Shown here in pieces: positions 54,099 through 63,199 of a stretch of DNA of 64,000 bases. Each line of letters begins with the position of its first letter. Positions within the stretch are counted from its first letter, which is position 1. Source of the DNA: Chitinophagaceae bacterium UBA4411. GTDB taxonomy: Bacteria; Bacteroidota; Bacteroidia; Chitinophagales; Chitinophagaceae. A program made the translations under genes and the position numbers. Under the pieces are notes generated by a model. The model was not told where the DNA came from and did no database searches. It saw only the letters and a list, made by a program, of their open reading frames with translations. Where the stretch lies: contig DGQP01000005.1 in NCBI GenBank assembly GCA_002400415.1, forward strand, positions 468,266 to 532,265, read 5' to 3'.

Positions 54099-54404
54099 CT
54101 AATTCAAAATCTTCAGCAGTAAAATACCTATGCCGTAGATAAGTGTAATAATAAAAATGCCTTTGGCAGTATTGTCTCTTCCGGTATTTACATAGAGCGT
54201 AAAGAGAATCACATTGGCCAGCAGTGAAAGAGAACCGATTGAGGTTATTAAACGGTTGGTATTAAAGAAAAGATCAAGGAATTCCCCAAATCCAAAACCT
54301 GAATATTGGATCAGGTAGATTACTACTAATCCGAGTAGCGGACCAAGTAAGCCGAGCACCAGTCCGAGTTTGAGATTATCCTTTTTAAAAATCATGGTTG
54401 CCAT
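54099..54404 (-). CDS. Small integral membrane protein, 101 residues
   Basis: A protein with three predicted membrane helices (about 12-33 GLVLGLLGPLLGLVVIYLI, 55-72 IGSLSLLANVILFTLYV, and 82-98 IFIITLIYGIGILLLK) and a lysine-rich start. It overlaps the end of surE by 13 bases and is followed by lpxB after 15 bases, so it is translated as part of that operon. No family or function is recognised. Its place next to lpxB suggests a link with envelope lipid synthesis, but this is only context. Confidence 0.8.
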   Translation of the reverse strand: MATMIFKKDNLKLGLVLGLLGPLLGLVVIYLIQYSGFGFGEFLDLFFNTNRLITSIGSLSLLANVILFTLYVNTGRDNTAKGIFIITLIYGIGILLLKILN

Positions 54405-55207
54405 TGTTTTTCAAGTTGCGTCTTAAGAACGTAATTAGTCAGGTCAAATTGTACAGGTACCACGCTTACATAGTTATGAGCCAGTGCCCATACGTCGGTG
54501 TCCTTTCCTTTGTCAAAATTCACAAATTCACCAGTCAGCCAGTAATACTGTCTTCCATGCGGATCGGTCCTCTCAATAAAATCCTCTTCATATTTGGCAT
54601 TTGCCTGCCGGCTGATCATAATTCCTCTCAGCAGCTCAACAGGCACAGAAGGTATATTCACATTGAGAACTGTGTTTTTACCCAATTTGGTGGACAGCAT
54701 TTTCTGCACCACCATTCTCGCATATTTTCGGGCTCCGCTGAAATCGGCTTCGATATTATAATCCAGCAACGAGAATCCGGCGGAAGGAATACTCTCAATA
54801 GCTGCTTCAACAGCTGCAGACATGGTGCCGGAATAGATAACATTGATACTATGATTAGCACCATGGTTAATTCCGCTGAGGCAGAGATCCGGTTTGCGAT
54901 GTAATACTTTGTCAACAGCCAGCTTTACACAATCGACAGGAGTGCCGGTGCAGGCGTACGCTTCAATATCACCAAACATATGGACCTTGTGCAAACGAAG
55001 GGGCTGACCAATTGTAATGGCATGTCCCATGCCTGACTGTGGTTTGTCGGGGGCCACCACAATGATTTTTCCAAGGTCTTTTACGGCTTCCACCAGGTTC
55101 ATGATTCCCGGTGCTGTTACACCGTCATCATTGGTAATCAGGATAACGGGCTTGTCTTTGCGTTTTGTAGCAGCATTTTTTTGAGGAACAGGTTTCTTTT
55201 TTGTCAT
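54392..55207 (-). CDS. surE: 5'/3'-nucleotidase SurE
   Basis: A metal-dependent nucleoside monophosphate phosphatase of 271 residues linked to stationary-phase survival. Metal-site motifs are visible: ITNDDGVTAPG, PDKPQSGMGHAIT and SGINHGANHSINVIYSGT. A lysine-rich N-terminal extension of about 20 residues precedes the core. It heads the surE-membrane protein-lpxB operon and is divergent from the S24 regulator across 113 bases. Confidence 0.95.
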   Translation of the reverse strand: MTKKKPVPQKNAATKRKDKPVILITNDDGVTAPGIMNLVEAVKDLGKIIVVAPDKPQSGMGHAITIGQPLRLHKVHMFGDIEAYACTGTPVDCVKLAVDKVLHRKPDLCLSGINHGANHSINVIYSGTMSAAVEAAIESIPSAGFSLLDYNIEADFSGARKYARMVVQKMLSTKLGKNTVLNVNIPSVPVELLRGIMISRQANAKYEEDFIERTDPHGRQYYWLTGEFVNFDKGKDTDVWALAHNYVSVVPVQFDLTNYVLKTQLEKQWQP

Positions 55208-55268
55208 ACGAAGGCAAAAGTGTTTGTTTTTTCCGGCTTAACCAAAATCAACGTATTACTAAATTCTT

Positions 55269-55314
55269 TTTGAAATTCTAATTAAATTAGTATTTTGCAT
55301 GCTAACTTAATTAG
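55269..55314 (+). promoter_or_regulatory. Promoter with paired operators of the S24 regulator
   Basis: Two related palindromes flank the likely promoter: CTAATT-A-AATTAG (55278-55290, perfect) and CTAACT-T-AATTAG (55302-55314, one mismatch), 24 bases centre to centre. TTTG (55269-55272) and TATTTTGC (55291-55298, near the -7 consensus) lie around and between them. The ATG follows at 55321. The arrangement suggests self-repression by the S24 protein, with the dimers on one face of the helix. Confidence 0.6.
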
Positions 55315-55320
55315 TTTGGT

Positions 55321-56070
55321 ATGGCAATTTCCAATCAAAACCTGAAATACCTGCGCAAGCTCCGTGGCTGGACGCAGGAAGAGTTTGCACAAAAGTTAAG
55401 GATCAAAAGGTCTCTCCTGGGCGCCTATGAAGAAGAAAGGGCAGAACCCCGGATTGATGTATTAGAAGTGGTTTGTGATATTTTCAAACTTACGCTTGAT
55501 GAGATTCTCCGGAAGGATCTGAGTGATAACAAAACAAATTACCTGGCGAAACGCAGGGCTATGAAATTAGCAGCCGGTCGGCCTGATATTCCATTTGTTC
55601 CCATAAAAGCAGCTGCCGGTTACCTTGCCGGTTATGGAGATCCTGAGTTTATTGATGAACTGAATACATTTACCCTCCCCATGCTTTCAGGAGGTAATTA
55701 CCGGGCTTTCGAGATTATCGGGGATTCTATGCTGCCCACACCCAGCGGTTCAGTAATAGTGGGGGAAAAAGTAGACAAAATCGATGATATCAAAAATGAC
55801 ACCGCCTGCGTGGTGGTGTCGCGGCATGAGGGGATTGTTTATAAAAGGATACAAAAGGATGGAAGAGCCCGGAATAAGCTGACTCTGGTAAGCGATAACC
55901 CTGTTTATCATCCCTATACCGTTAATACAGAAGATGTGTTGGAAATGTGGCAGGCGCAAGTTGTAATTGCTAAAGCCAATGCCCAGCATCGTTGGGACAT
56001 GGGTCAATTGGCCAATGTGGTTTCAGACCTGCAGCAACAGGTAAGTTCTTTAAAAAAACGTATGAATTAG
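55321..56070 (+). CDS. LexA/CI-like regulator (XRE helix-turn-helix plus S24 peptidase domain)
   Basis: A 249-residue repressor. The N-terminal XRE helix-turn-helix (about 5-65) reads LRGWTQEEFAQKLRIKRSLL. The C-terminal S24 self-cleavage domain (about 90-225) has Ser136 in IIGDSMLPT and Lys175 in GIVYKRIQ, the expected catalytic pair. An Ala99-Gly100 bond (KAAAGYL) is a possible cleavage site. A short coiled coil ends the protein (about 232-249). Such proteins answer DNA damage or other stress by self-cleavage. No phage genes adjoin, so it is more likely a host regulator. Two operator-like palindromes lie in its promoter. Confidence 0.92.
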   Translation: MAISNQNLKYLRKLRGWTQEEFAQKLRIKRSLLGAYEEERAEPRIDVLEVVCDIFKLTLDEILRKDLSDNKTNYLAKRRAMKLAAGRPDIPFVPIKAAAGYLAGYGDPEFIDELNTFTLPMLSGGNYRAFEIIGDSMLPTPSGSVIVGEKVDKIDDIKNDTACVVVSRHEGIVYKRIQKDGRARNKLTLVSDNPVYHPYTVNTEDVLEMWQAQVVIAKANAQHRWDMGQLANVVSDLQQQVSSLKKRMN

Positions 56071-56141
56071 AGGGAGTTAGCGAAAAACTGCTTCGTAAAT
56101 ATATTTCCTGCGGCAGCCTTCGGCTCATGGAAACTGTCCGT

Positions 56142-56149
56142 TATATTTG
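56142..56149 (+). promoter_or_regulatory. -7 element of the DUF5916 gene
   Basis: TATATTTG matches TAnnTTTG exactly and lies 17 bases before the preferred ATG. The -33 region reads TTCG, a weak match. Confidence 0.4.
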
Positions 56150-56166
56150 TCCCTTTGAACTATGAC

Positions 56167-58626
56167 ATGCTGCTGAGAAAATTTGTTGTTTTTCCACTCC
56201 TGCTGATTACTGTATCCGTCTTTTCCCAGGGAAAGGTTCTGGATGCTGTTAAGATCGTTCAGGCCCCTAAAATTGATGGGAACCTGGATGATGAAGCATG
56301 GATTAATGTTGTTCCGGCAGAAGGGTTTATACAGAACTTTCCTGCTGTAGGGCAGCCTGCCACACAGCGGACTTCTGTTAAGATTGTTTATGACAATAAT
56401 GCCATTTTTATCGGAGCTTACCTTTATGATGATCCTTCACAAATAAGAAAACAATTAACGGCACGGGACGATGAGCAGCAAACCGATGTTGATTATTTTT
56501 CTGTTTTTTTTGATACCTATAATGATCACCAGAATGGTTTTCAGTTCCTGGTTACTTCTGCAAACGTGCAGACGGATGCCCGGCTGGGTCCCAATCTTGG
56601 CGGAGATTTTGGCGAATATGGAGATAAGACCTGGGATGCGGTTTGGGAAAGTAAAACATCCATAAAGAATGACGGATGGGTGGTGGAGATGAAAATACCG
56701 TATATCTCATTGCGGTTCGCCAAGAAAGACGTGCAGGATTGGGGAATACAAATACTGAGGTTTATGCGCCGCAATAATGAAAGTGATTTCTGGAGCCCGG
56801 TAAATCCTAACATTAATGGCTTTGTTAACCAGTTTGGTACATACAGAAAACTGGAAAAGATATTACCTCCTTTACGGTTAAGTTTTTCGCCTTATGTGTC
56901 CGGCGGCTACAGGCACTCACCACAGCCTGACGGCACATATCTGAAGGATTGGTTAGGCAGTGGTGGTATGGATGTAAAATATGGAATTAATGAAAGCATG
57001 ACGCTGGATGCCACCCTGATACCCGATTTTGGACAGGTAATATCCGATAATGTGGTAAACAACTTAACTCCCTATGAGATCAGGTTCACAGAAAATCGTC
57101 CTTTCTTTACAGAAGGAACAGAGATATTTAATAAAGCGGGTTTGTTTTATTCACGCCGTGTGGGTGCAATGCCTTCCAGGTATAATGCGGTCAGGAATTT
57201 TGTAGCTGCCAACAGTGATTGGCACATTGTGAAAAATCCATCGGTAACACGTTTATATAATGCTGCAAAATTCTCAGGCCGTACAGAAAATAAATTAGGC
57301 ATTGGTATTTTTAATGCAGTTACCGCTGCTGCACATGCAAAGATCAGAAATACGGTTAGTGGCAAGGATTCAGTAATCGAAACAGAACCCCTTGCAAATT
57401 ATAATATTGTTGTTCTTGACCAGGCTTTAAAGGGAAGATCTTACCTCACGTTTACTAATACCAATGTAATACGAAGCGGAGCCGCAAGAGATGCTAATGT
57501 GACAGCGGTTGACTTCAGCCTGTATGATAAAAAGAACATCTTTAATGTACGGGGAACCGGCCGTTACAGTAAAATATTCTCTACTGCACCTTATGATGGA
57601 TATAATACCACCTTAAGGGCAGGGAAGGTAAGCGGTAACTGGCAGTATTATTTACAGGGCAATATCGAATCAGCCAACTATGATCCCCGGGATCTTGCTT
57701 TCCTGCAATCACCTAATGAAGTGGCACTCTCCGGTTCATTTAGTTACCGGCAGTTTCAGCCCACCCCAACTTTTTTGAATTACACATACAGGATTAGCGG
57801 AAGGTATGGGCGTCTCTATAAACCCGGAGCGTATACAGATTATTCTGTCTATGCAGAGGGCTTTTGGTATTTCAGAAATTTCTGGGATGTGAACCTGAAC
57901 GTGGGTATATGGGGTGATCAGCATGATTATTTTGTATTAGGAGACCCTTCCACATACAAGCGGTTTGTAAAACGGCCGGCATATGGATATGCGCAATTAC
58001 AGGGAAGCTCGGACAGCCGGAAAAAATTATTCTTCAGCTATGAATTTTTAATAGCTGACTTCTTCAATGTTGATAACAAGGATTATCATATCGCTGAAGC
58101 GGGTTTGCGTTACAGGTTTAGCAATAGATTCAGTCTTGATCTTTCTTACCGTCACGAAGGAGAGACCAATTATATTATTTCAGCCGGCCGTGGTACTAAT
58201 AATGAGCCTGTCGTGGCCTTTGTGAATTTTACGGATGCCACTTCCGTCTTATCAGGTATTTATAATTTCACACCCCGTATCAACCTGACCATGCGGGCAA
58301 GGCATTACCTGAGCCGTGTAGATTTCAAACATTTTGCTGATGTTGATAGTAAGGGGAATACAATAACCCGTGCAGGGACTACTGCCTACGATAACGTAAA
58401 TGTCTTTAACCTTGATGCATTCCTGACCTGGGACTTCCGGCTTGGAAGCCGTGTAGTGCTGGGTTATAAGAACTGGCTGGGTGATGAAGAAGTGGTGAAC
58501 CTTAATGGAGGAAAGAATTCGTACTTCCGTAACCTTGGCCAGGTTTTCGATCTCCGCCATGGAAACGAGTTTACACTCCGTTTTATTTATTTCCTGGATT
58601 ATAACCAACTGCGCAAAAAACACTAA
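56167..58626 (+). CDS. DUF5916 protein with CBM9-like N-terminal domain
   Basis: An exported protein of 819 residues. After a signal peptide (MLLRKFVVFPLLLITVSVFS) comes a CBM9-like domain (about 25-215) with KIDGNLDDEAWINV, IFIGAYLYDD and WVVEMKIPYISLRF, a beta-sandwich known from carbohydrate-binding module 9. The remaining 600 residues (DUF5916) are strand-rich, with ITRENRPFF-like RFTENRPFFTEGTEIF, and end in a barrel-like pattern (EFTLRFIYFLDYNQL). It is probably an outer-membrane protein; the function is unknown. A TTG four codons earlier (56155) is possible. Its stop overlaps that of the convergent pdeM gene by 4 bases. Confidence 0.88.
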   Translation: MLLRKFVVFPLLLITVSVFSQGKVLDAVKIVQAPKIDGNLDDEAWINVVPAEGFIQNFPAVGQPATQRTSVKIVYDNNAIFIGAYLYDDPSQIRKQLTARDDEQQTDVDYFSVFFDTYNDHQNGFQFLVTSANVQTDARLGPNLGGDFGEYGDKTWDAVWESKTSIKNDGWVVEMKIPYISLRFAKKDVQDWGIQILRFMRRNNESDFWSPVNPNINGFVNQFGTYRKLEKILPPLRLSFSPYVSGGYRHSPQPDGTYLKDWLGSGGMDVKYGINESMTLDATLIPDFGQVISDNVVNNLTPYEIRFTENRPFFTEGTEIFNKAGLFYSRRVGAMPSRYNAVRNFVAANSDWHIVKNPSVTRLYNAAKFSGRTENKLGIGIFNAVTAAAHAKIRNTVSGKDSVIETEPLANYNIVVLDQALKGRSYLTFTNTNVIRSGAARDANVTAVDFSLYDKKNIFNVRGTGRYSKIFSTAPYDGYNTTLRAGKVSGNWQYYLQGNIESANYDPRDLAFLQSPNEVALSGSFSYRQFQPTPTFLNYTYRISGRYGRLYKPGAYTDYSVYAEGFWYFRNFWDVNLNVGIWGDQHDYFVLGDPSTYKRFVKRPAYGYAQLQGSSDSRKKLFFSYEFLIADFFNVDNKDYHIAEAGLRYRFSNRFSLDLSYRHEGETNYIISAGRGTNNEPVVAFVNFTDATSVLSGIYNFTPRINLTMRARHYLSRVDFKHFADVDSKGNTITRAGTTAYDNVNVFNLDAFLTWDFRLGSRVVLGYKNWLGDEEVVNLNGGKNSYFRNLGQVFDLRHGNEFTLRFIYFLDYNQLRKKH

Positions 58627-59279
58627 TTCACTTTTAGTATAGTGTCTTCTACAATAGCAAATACATCATCCTGCCGGGCAGGATCAATGCCGTGCGTGCC
58701 GGTAAACCGGCTGAAGGCGGGCAACACTGCAAAATGGCTGGTAAAATAAAAGCAGGGGAAACGAAGTGATTGCTTGCCTAAGCCTTTAATACTGATGCCG
58801 GGATGAATATGACCGGAAAAATAAAATAAACCAGTGTTAGCTGCGTTTGTGTTAATAACAGCCAGGTCGTGGCAAAAACAGAAATCACTAACTATAAGTT
58901 TTTCATTGCAGACATTGATGTCTGCTTCTTCGTACCAGCTGCCGGGCAGGATATCATGATTCCCTTTTATTAATTGTATTTGTAAAAAGGAAAGATCTGA
59001 TCTCCATTTTTTGAATAAATCCAGTTCTTTATTTGATTCACTGTGAAACAGGTCACCGACAATGATCAGTTGCTTTGGTTTAAACAACTGTATCAGGCTG
59101 ACAAGCCGTTGAAGATCTTCTTTATAGACATTTTGCGGAATGGCAATGCCTGATTTGCGGAAATGACCCGTTTTGCCAAAATGAAGATCACTCAGGATCA
59201 GGGCTGATTGTTCCTCCCAGAATACCACCCTTCCCGGGTGTAATACCAATTGCTGTCCTTTAATTATGTACTGTTGCAT
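58623..59279 (-). CDS. pdeM: Ligase-associated DNA-repair phosphoesterase PdeM
   Basis: A calcineurin-like metallophosphoesterase of 218 residues. The metal-ligand motifs are in order: SDLHFGKTGHFR, GDLFHSE, KGNHD and GHIHPG. It matches PdeM proteins of the ligase-associated DNA damage response set (ligase, exonuclease, DEXH helicase and phosphoesterase). The helicase of that set lies on the same strand at the window edge, with one unrelated plus-strand gene between them. The ATG at 59279 (MQQYIIKGQQL) is chosen; a Met four codons earlier is possible. Confidence 0.9.
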   Translation of the reverse strand: MQQYIIKGQQLVLHPGRVVFWEEQSALILSDLHFGKTGHFRKSGIAIPQNVYKEDLQRLVSLIQLFKPKQLIIVGDLFHSESNKELDLFKKWRSDLSFLQIQLIKGNHDILPGSWYEEADINVCNEKLIVSDFCFCHDLAVINTNAANTGLFYFSGHIHPGISIKGLGKQSLRFPCFYFTSHFAVLPAFSRFTGTHGIDPARQDDVFAIVEDTILKVN

Positions 59280-59374
59280 CGGGGCCGGCAAATTAACTTG
59301 TTTGCTGCCAAAACGGAAGATATATTTTTCCGTTTTTAAAAGGATTGAACTATTTTACTATACTTGTGCTACTC

Positions 59375-59382
59375 TAACTTTG
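59375..59382 (+). promoter_or_regulatory. -7 element of the DUF3857 gene
   Basis: TAACTTTG matches TAnnTTTG exactly and lies 18 bases before the ATG at 59401. No TTTG occurs at the usual -33 spacing. Confidence 0.4.
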
Positions 59383-59400
59383 CCAATGTAAACACCACAT

Positions 59401-62400
59401 ATGAAACGTATCTTATCCCTTTTCCTTATCGGAATCATCAGCCTGTCTTCGTTCGGGCAGGCAAGTTTTAGTAAGACCCTGGATCTGTTACTAAAAGAAA
59501 ATAAGCGAACACAGGCCGCCAGTATGCTGAATGATCTTATCAATTCCCCGGCTGATGGCCCGTCTGCCCTGTTAACACTCGCCATGATGGAAGCAAGTAA
59601 TGAACATTATGGTCTTTGTTTTGAATACCTGCAACGCTTTTTTGAAAAATCGGACAACCCTTATCCGTATATCTATGCCTTCTGGTCATCCGGAGCATTT
59701 GGATCAACTGTCAATGGTAAGGCTTACAATAAATTCATGGAGGACCTGTTGAAGGACCGCAAAGCACCTTCAACATTAAGGGCTATGGCGGTTGGCAACA
59801 GGGCTTCGGCTGTTTTTCGTGAAGGAGATATTAAGGAATGCAAAGAGCTATATAACCAGTATGGTGAAATTTCTAACTGGAGCACCGTTGGTGTTTTTGA
59901 AAATGTATCAGGCAGCGGGTTCAATAAGGAATTTGGCGTGGTGGAACATCCGCATAAAACCTATGTGTTTAAAAATAACAAGGGGGCTGATGTAAAATGG
60001 TTCCCGATGGATCATAACCTGGGCCATTGGTACGACTTTGAATACCATTATGATATTACTAATGCACTGATCTATGCACAGAGTTTTGTAAATAGCCCCT
60101 CTGCCCGTCAACTGGTTATGAAAGTGGGAGTGTCGGGATCGTTTAAAATATGGGTCAATGATTTCCTCGTAGCTTCCGAGACGGAGGAACGTAATACCAA
60201 TATGGATGTATATAATTACGTAGTGAACCTGAAAAGTGGTAATAACCGTATCCTGGTACAAATGGGCTCCGCCGAGATCACAAATAATAATTTCATGGTC
60301 CGGTTTACAGACATGAACGACCAGTTAATAACTGATCTTACTTCACAGGCAGATTATATTTCTTATTCCAGGGAAGCAGGATATGAAGTGAAGAAGCTTC
60401 CTTTTTTTGCTGAAGAATATTTTGAACAGCGCCTTGCTAAAAACCCTGATAGCTTTATTGATTTGATGCTGCTGATAAGTATTTATAACCAGAATGACAA
60501 GAAATACGAAGCCAGGAAGATTGCACAAAAATTAAAGGACAAATATCCAATAAGTACTTTGGTGGCTGAAAAGGTAACAGAGTCATATAGCCGCGATAAT
60601 AATAACACTGACCTTACTCGGGAATTCGAATCGATCAAAACAAATGACCCTGAAAGTTTGTACGGTCTCATTCTGAGGTTTGACGATGCTATGAATAAGG
60701 AAGATTACAAAGAGGCCTGGCAGTTACTGGCGAAAAGAGAATCATTATACGGGAACAGTAAGGCAATCGTTAACGGACGTATCAGGATACATGCGGAGAA
60801 AAAAGAATACGAAGAAATGCTTAAACTGCTGGAAAAAGCATTTAAAGAGTATCCGTCTGACGCAGGATTCACCCGCTTACAATACCTGATCACCTACAAT
60901 GCCACTAAGGATGCCAAAAAATCTTCTGCCATCCTGAAATCATACCTTGATGATTATTTTGATGAAGATATCTACGATCTCCTGACCAGCAGTTATCTTG
61001 AAAACGGGAAAAAGGAAGAAGCTTTCAAGATGTACAGGAAGTATATGGAGTATTTCCCCTATGCCACGAATAAATATGTAACAATTTCTGACCAGTATTT
61101 TGATATGCAGGACTATAATAGTGCACTGGAATGGATAGACAAAGCCATTGAAAGAGCTCCTTATATCGGGCGATACCACTATAAAAAGGGGAGAATAGTG
61201 GAAGCACAGGGAAAGAAAACAGTGGCGATGGGGCATATGCAGGATGCAATCCGTTATACACCGGGAAATTTCGATGCCCGGAAAAAAATAAGGGAACTGC
61301 AGGGAAAAAAGGACTTATTTGAATCCTTTGCCAGGAATGATATTGAAAAAATTATCAAAACAGCTCCCCAGGCTGCTGATTATCCGAATGATAACAGTGT
61401 TTACCTGCTGGAAGATATGCAACAGGTAGTTTATCCTGAAAACGGTGCTTCCGAAGAAAAATATGAACTGCTTATCAAAGTACTCAATAATGCAGGTATT
61501 GACCGGTGGAAAGAAATATCATTGCCGTATAACTATTACACAGAAAAGCTGATTGTTGAAAAAGCGGAATTGTTTAAGAAAGATGGAACCAAAGTGCAAT
61601 CAGAAAGCAATGACAACGAGATCGTTTTTTCATCTCTTGAAGTAGGCGATATACTTCATATTCTTTACAGGAAGGAAATTGTCTATTCCGGGAAGTTGGC
61701 AGAACATTTCTGGGAGGAGTATACTTTTAACGGGGGACTGCCTGCAAAGGAATGCCGCTACAGCCTGATTGTTCCCAAAGACAGGAAGTTCAGCTATCGT
61801 ATGTATAATTCCGATCTGCAGCCGAAGATCACGGATGTCGATGACTATAAATTGTATGTATGGGAAAGAAAGGATCTGACCACTATCAAGCCGGAATCGT
61901 ATATGCCGGCTTACACGGATATCAGTGAAAGAATCGTGGTTTCCAGTATTCCCGACTGGAATTATGTCGCTAACTGGTACAGGGATCTGAGCAGTGTTAA
62001 GACCAAGGCTGATTTTGAAGTGAAAGAAAAAGTAAAAGAATTGCTGGCAGGTAAACAGAACCTTACAGATTTGCAAAAAGCAAGACTAATCTATAATTAT
62101 ATCGAGGAGAATTTCAGTTACAGCGATGTGCCATTCCTTCACAGTGCATTAACGCCGCAAAAGGCTTCGAGAACATTGCGCACCAGGCTTGGGGATTGCA
62201 AAGACCTTTCTACCATGTTTGTGGCCATGTGCCAGGAAGCAGGCCTTAATGCAAATCTTGTATTGGTTGATACAAGAGATAATGGCGATAAGAACCTGGA
62301 TCTCCCAACAATCGGGTTCAACCATTGTATTGCACAAGTAAAGGCAGATAATAAAAATTACCTTATTGAACTTACTAATAAATACCTGCCATTCGGATCA

Positions 62401-63144
62401 ATGGGAACAGAATTGCTGAATGCAAATGGCCTGTTTATCCCTAAAGAAACTGAAACAGCCACTACTGCTTCGCTGGTGAAACTATCCACGCCGTCCCGGC
62501 CTCTCAATACAATTGACCGTGCGACTACTGTGACTTTTACCGGGAGTAATGTAACAATGGAGAGGAGAACAAGGCGCTCCGGTTCAGAGGCATCCACAAT
62601 CCGTGAAGGGTATAAGGATAAAGGTGATGAAGACAACAGGAAAGATCTTTCAGAATCCCTGGCCAGTGAGTTCAATAAAAAAGTGACACTAAAGGATCTT
62701 AAGATCACTCACCTCAATGATCTTTCTGATACGCTTATCTTCCAGAATTCTTTTGTGGTTGAAAATTTCAGCAGCGAACTGGTGGGTATGCAGGTATTCA
62801 AACTGCCCTGGTCGGATAGTTATAATTCGCTTGATTTTATTTCTGCTGAGAAAAGGACTTTTCCGTTCAGTTTCTGGAAATTCTCTTCCACACCTTATGA
62901 TAAAGAAGTCATGACAATTGTTTTACCAGCCGGAAAGAAACTGGCGGAAATTCCTGCCAATGTTTCTTTCAGCTGCCCGGCTATGAGCTACAGTCTTACA
63001 TTCCAGGTGAAGCCGGATAGGATAATCGCTACGAGGGAAGTGAAGTACCTGAAAGACCAGATGGATCCATCTGAATATGCAGCTTTTAAAGAATTTATTA
63101 CAAAAATGAATGCGGCTGACGGAAAGCAGTATGCGTTCAAATAG
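59401..63144 (+). CDS. TPR, DUF3857 and transglutaminase-like exported protein
   Basis: A 1247-residue protein with a signal peptide (MKRILSLFLIGIISLSSFG). The N-terminal 620 residues are largely helical, with TPR-like repeats clearest around 530-640 (MYRKYMEYFPYATNKY; ALEWIDKAIERAPYIGRYHY). A DUF3857 beta domain (about 650-860) and a transglutaminase-like domain (about 880-1020) follow. Cys933 (RLGDCKDLSTM) and His975 (GFNHCIAQV) fit the catalytic pair. The third position reads IELTNKY where most homologues have an Asp, so activity is open. A C-terminal beta domain (about 1090-1247) ends it. It is likely periplasmic or surface-exposed; the role is unknown. It lies inside the pdeM-helicase gap on the opposite strand. 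Confidence 0.88.
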   Translation: MKRILSLFLIGIISLSSFGQASFSKTLDLLLKENKRTQAASMLNDLINSPADGPSALLTLAMMEASNEHYGLCFEYLQRFFEKSDNPYPYIYAFWSSGAFGSTVNGKAYNKFMEDLLKDRKAPSTLRAMAVGNRASAVFREGDIKECKELYNQYGEISNWSTVGVFENVSGSGFNKEFGVVEHPHKTYVFKNNKGADVKWFPMDHNLGHWYDFEYHYDITNALIYAQSFVNSPSARQLVMKVGVSGSFKIWVNDFLVASETEERNTNMDVYNYVVNLKSGNNRILVQMGSAEITNNNFMVRFTDMNDQLITDLTSQADYISYSREAGYEVKKLPFFAEEYFEQRLAKNPDSFIDLMLLISIYNQNDKKYEARKIAQKLKDKYPISTLVAEKVTESYSRDNNNTDLTREFESIKTNDPESLYGLILRFDDAMNKEDYKEAWQLLAKRESLYGNSKAIVNGRIRIHAEKKEYEEMLKLLEKAFKEYPSDAGFTRLQYLITYNATKDAKKSSAILKSYLDDYFDEDIYDLLTSSYLENGKKEEAFKMYRKYMEYFPYATNKYVTISDQYFDMQDYNSALEWIDKAIERAPYIGRYHYKKGRIVEAQGKKTVAMGHMQDAIRYTPGNFDARKKIRELQGKKDLFESFARNDIEKIIKTAPQAADYPNDNSVYLLEDMQQVVYPENGASEEKYELLIKVLNNAGIDRWKEISLPYNYYTEKLIVEKAELFKKDGTKVQSESNDNEIVFSSLEVGDILHILYRKEIVYSGKLAEHFWEEYTFNGGLPAKECRYSLIVPKDRKFSYRMYNSDLQPKITDVDDYKLYVWERKDLTTIKPESYMPAYTDISERIVVSSIPDWNYVANWYRDLSSVKTKADFEVKEKVKELLAGKQNLTDLQKARLIYNYIEENFSYSDVPFLHSALTPQKASRTLRTRLGDCKDLSTMFVAMCQEAGLNANLVLVDTRDNGDKNLDLPTIGFNHCIAQVKADNKNYLIELTNKYLPFGSMGTELLNANGLFIPKETETATTASLVKLSTPSRPLNTIDRATTVTFTGSNVTMERRTRRSGSEASTIREGYKDKGDEDNRKDLSESLASEFNKKVTLKDLKITHLNDLSDTLIFQNSFVVENFSSELVGMQVFKLPWSDSYNSLDFISAEKRTFPFSFWKFSSTPYDKEVMTIVLPAGKKLAEIPANVSFSCPAMSYSLTFQVKPDRIIATREVKYLKDQMDPSEYAAFKEFITKMNAADGKQYAFK

Positions 63145-63167
63145 AACAGAGAGCCCGGTAATTTATA

Positions 63168-63199
63168 AAAGGCAGGCTTTGGGGTCTGCCTTTATTTTT
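63168..63199. terminator. Terminator between the DUF3857 gene and the helicase gene
   Basis: AAAGGCAG and CTGCCTTT form an 8-bp stem around a 10-base loop and run into TATTTTTC on the plus strand. It begins 24 bases after the DUF3857 gene stop and overlaps the last codons of the convergent helicase gene. Confidence 0.75.

Noticed and set aside
55321..56070. A prophage repressor, because of the CI-like S24 domain
   Set aside because: The neighbours are housekeeping genes (surE, lpxB) and a DUF5916 gene; no integrase, attachment repeats or phage structural genes are present.
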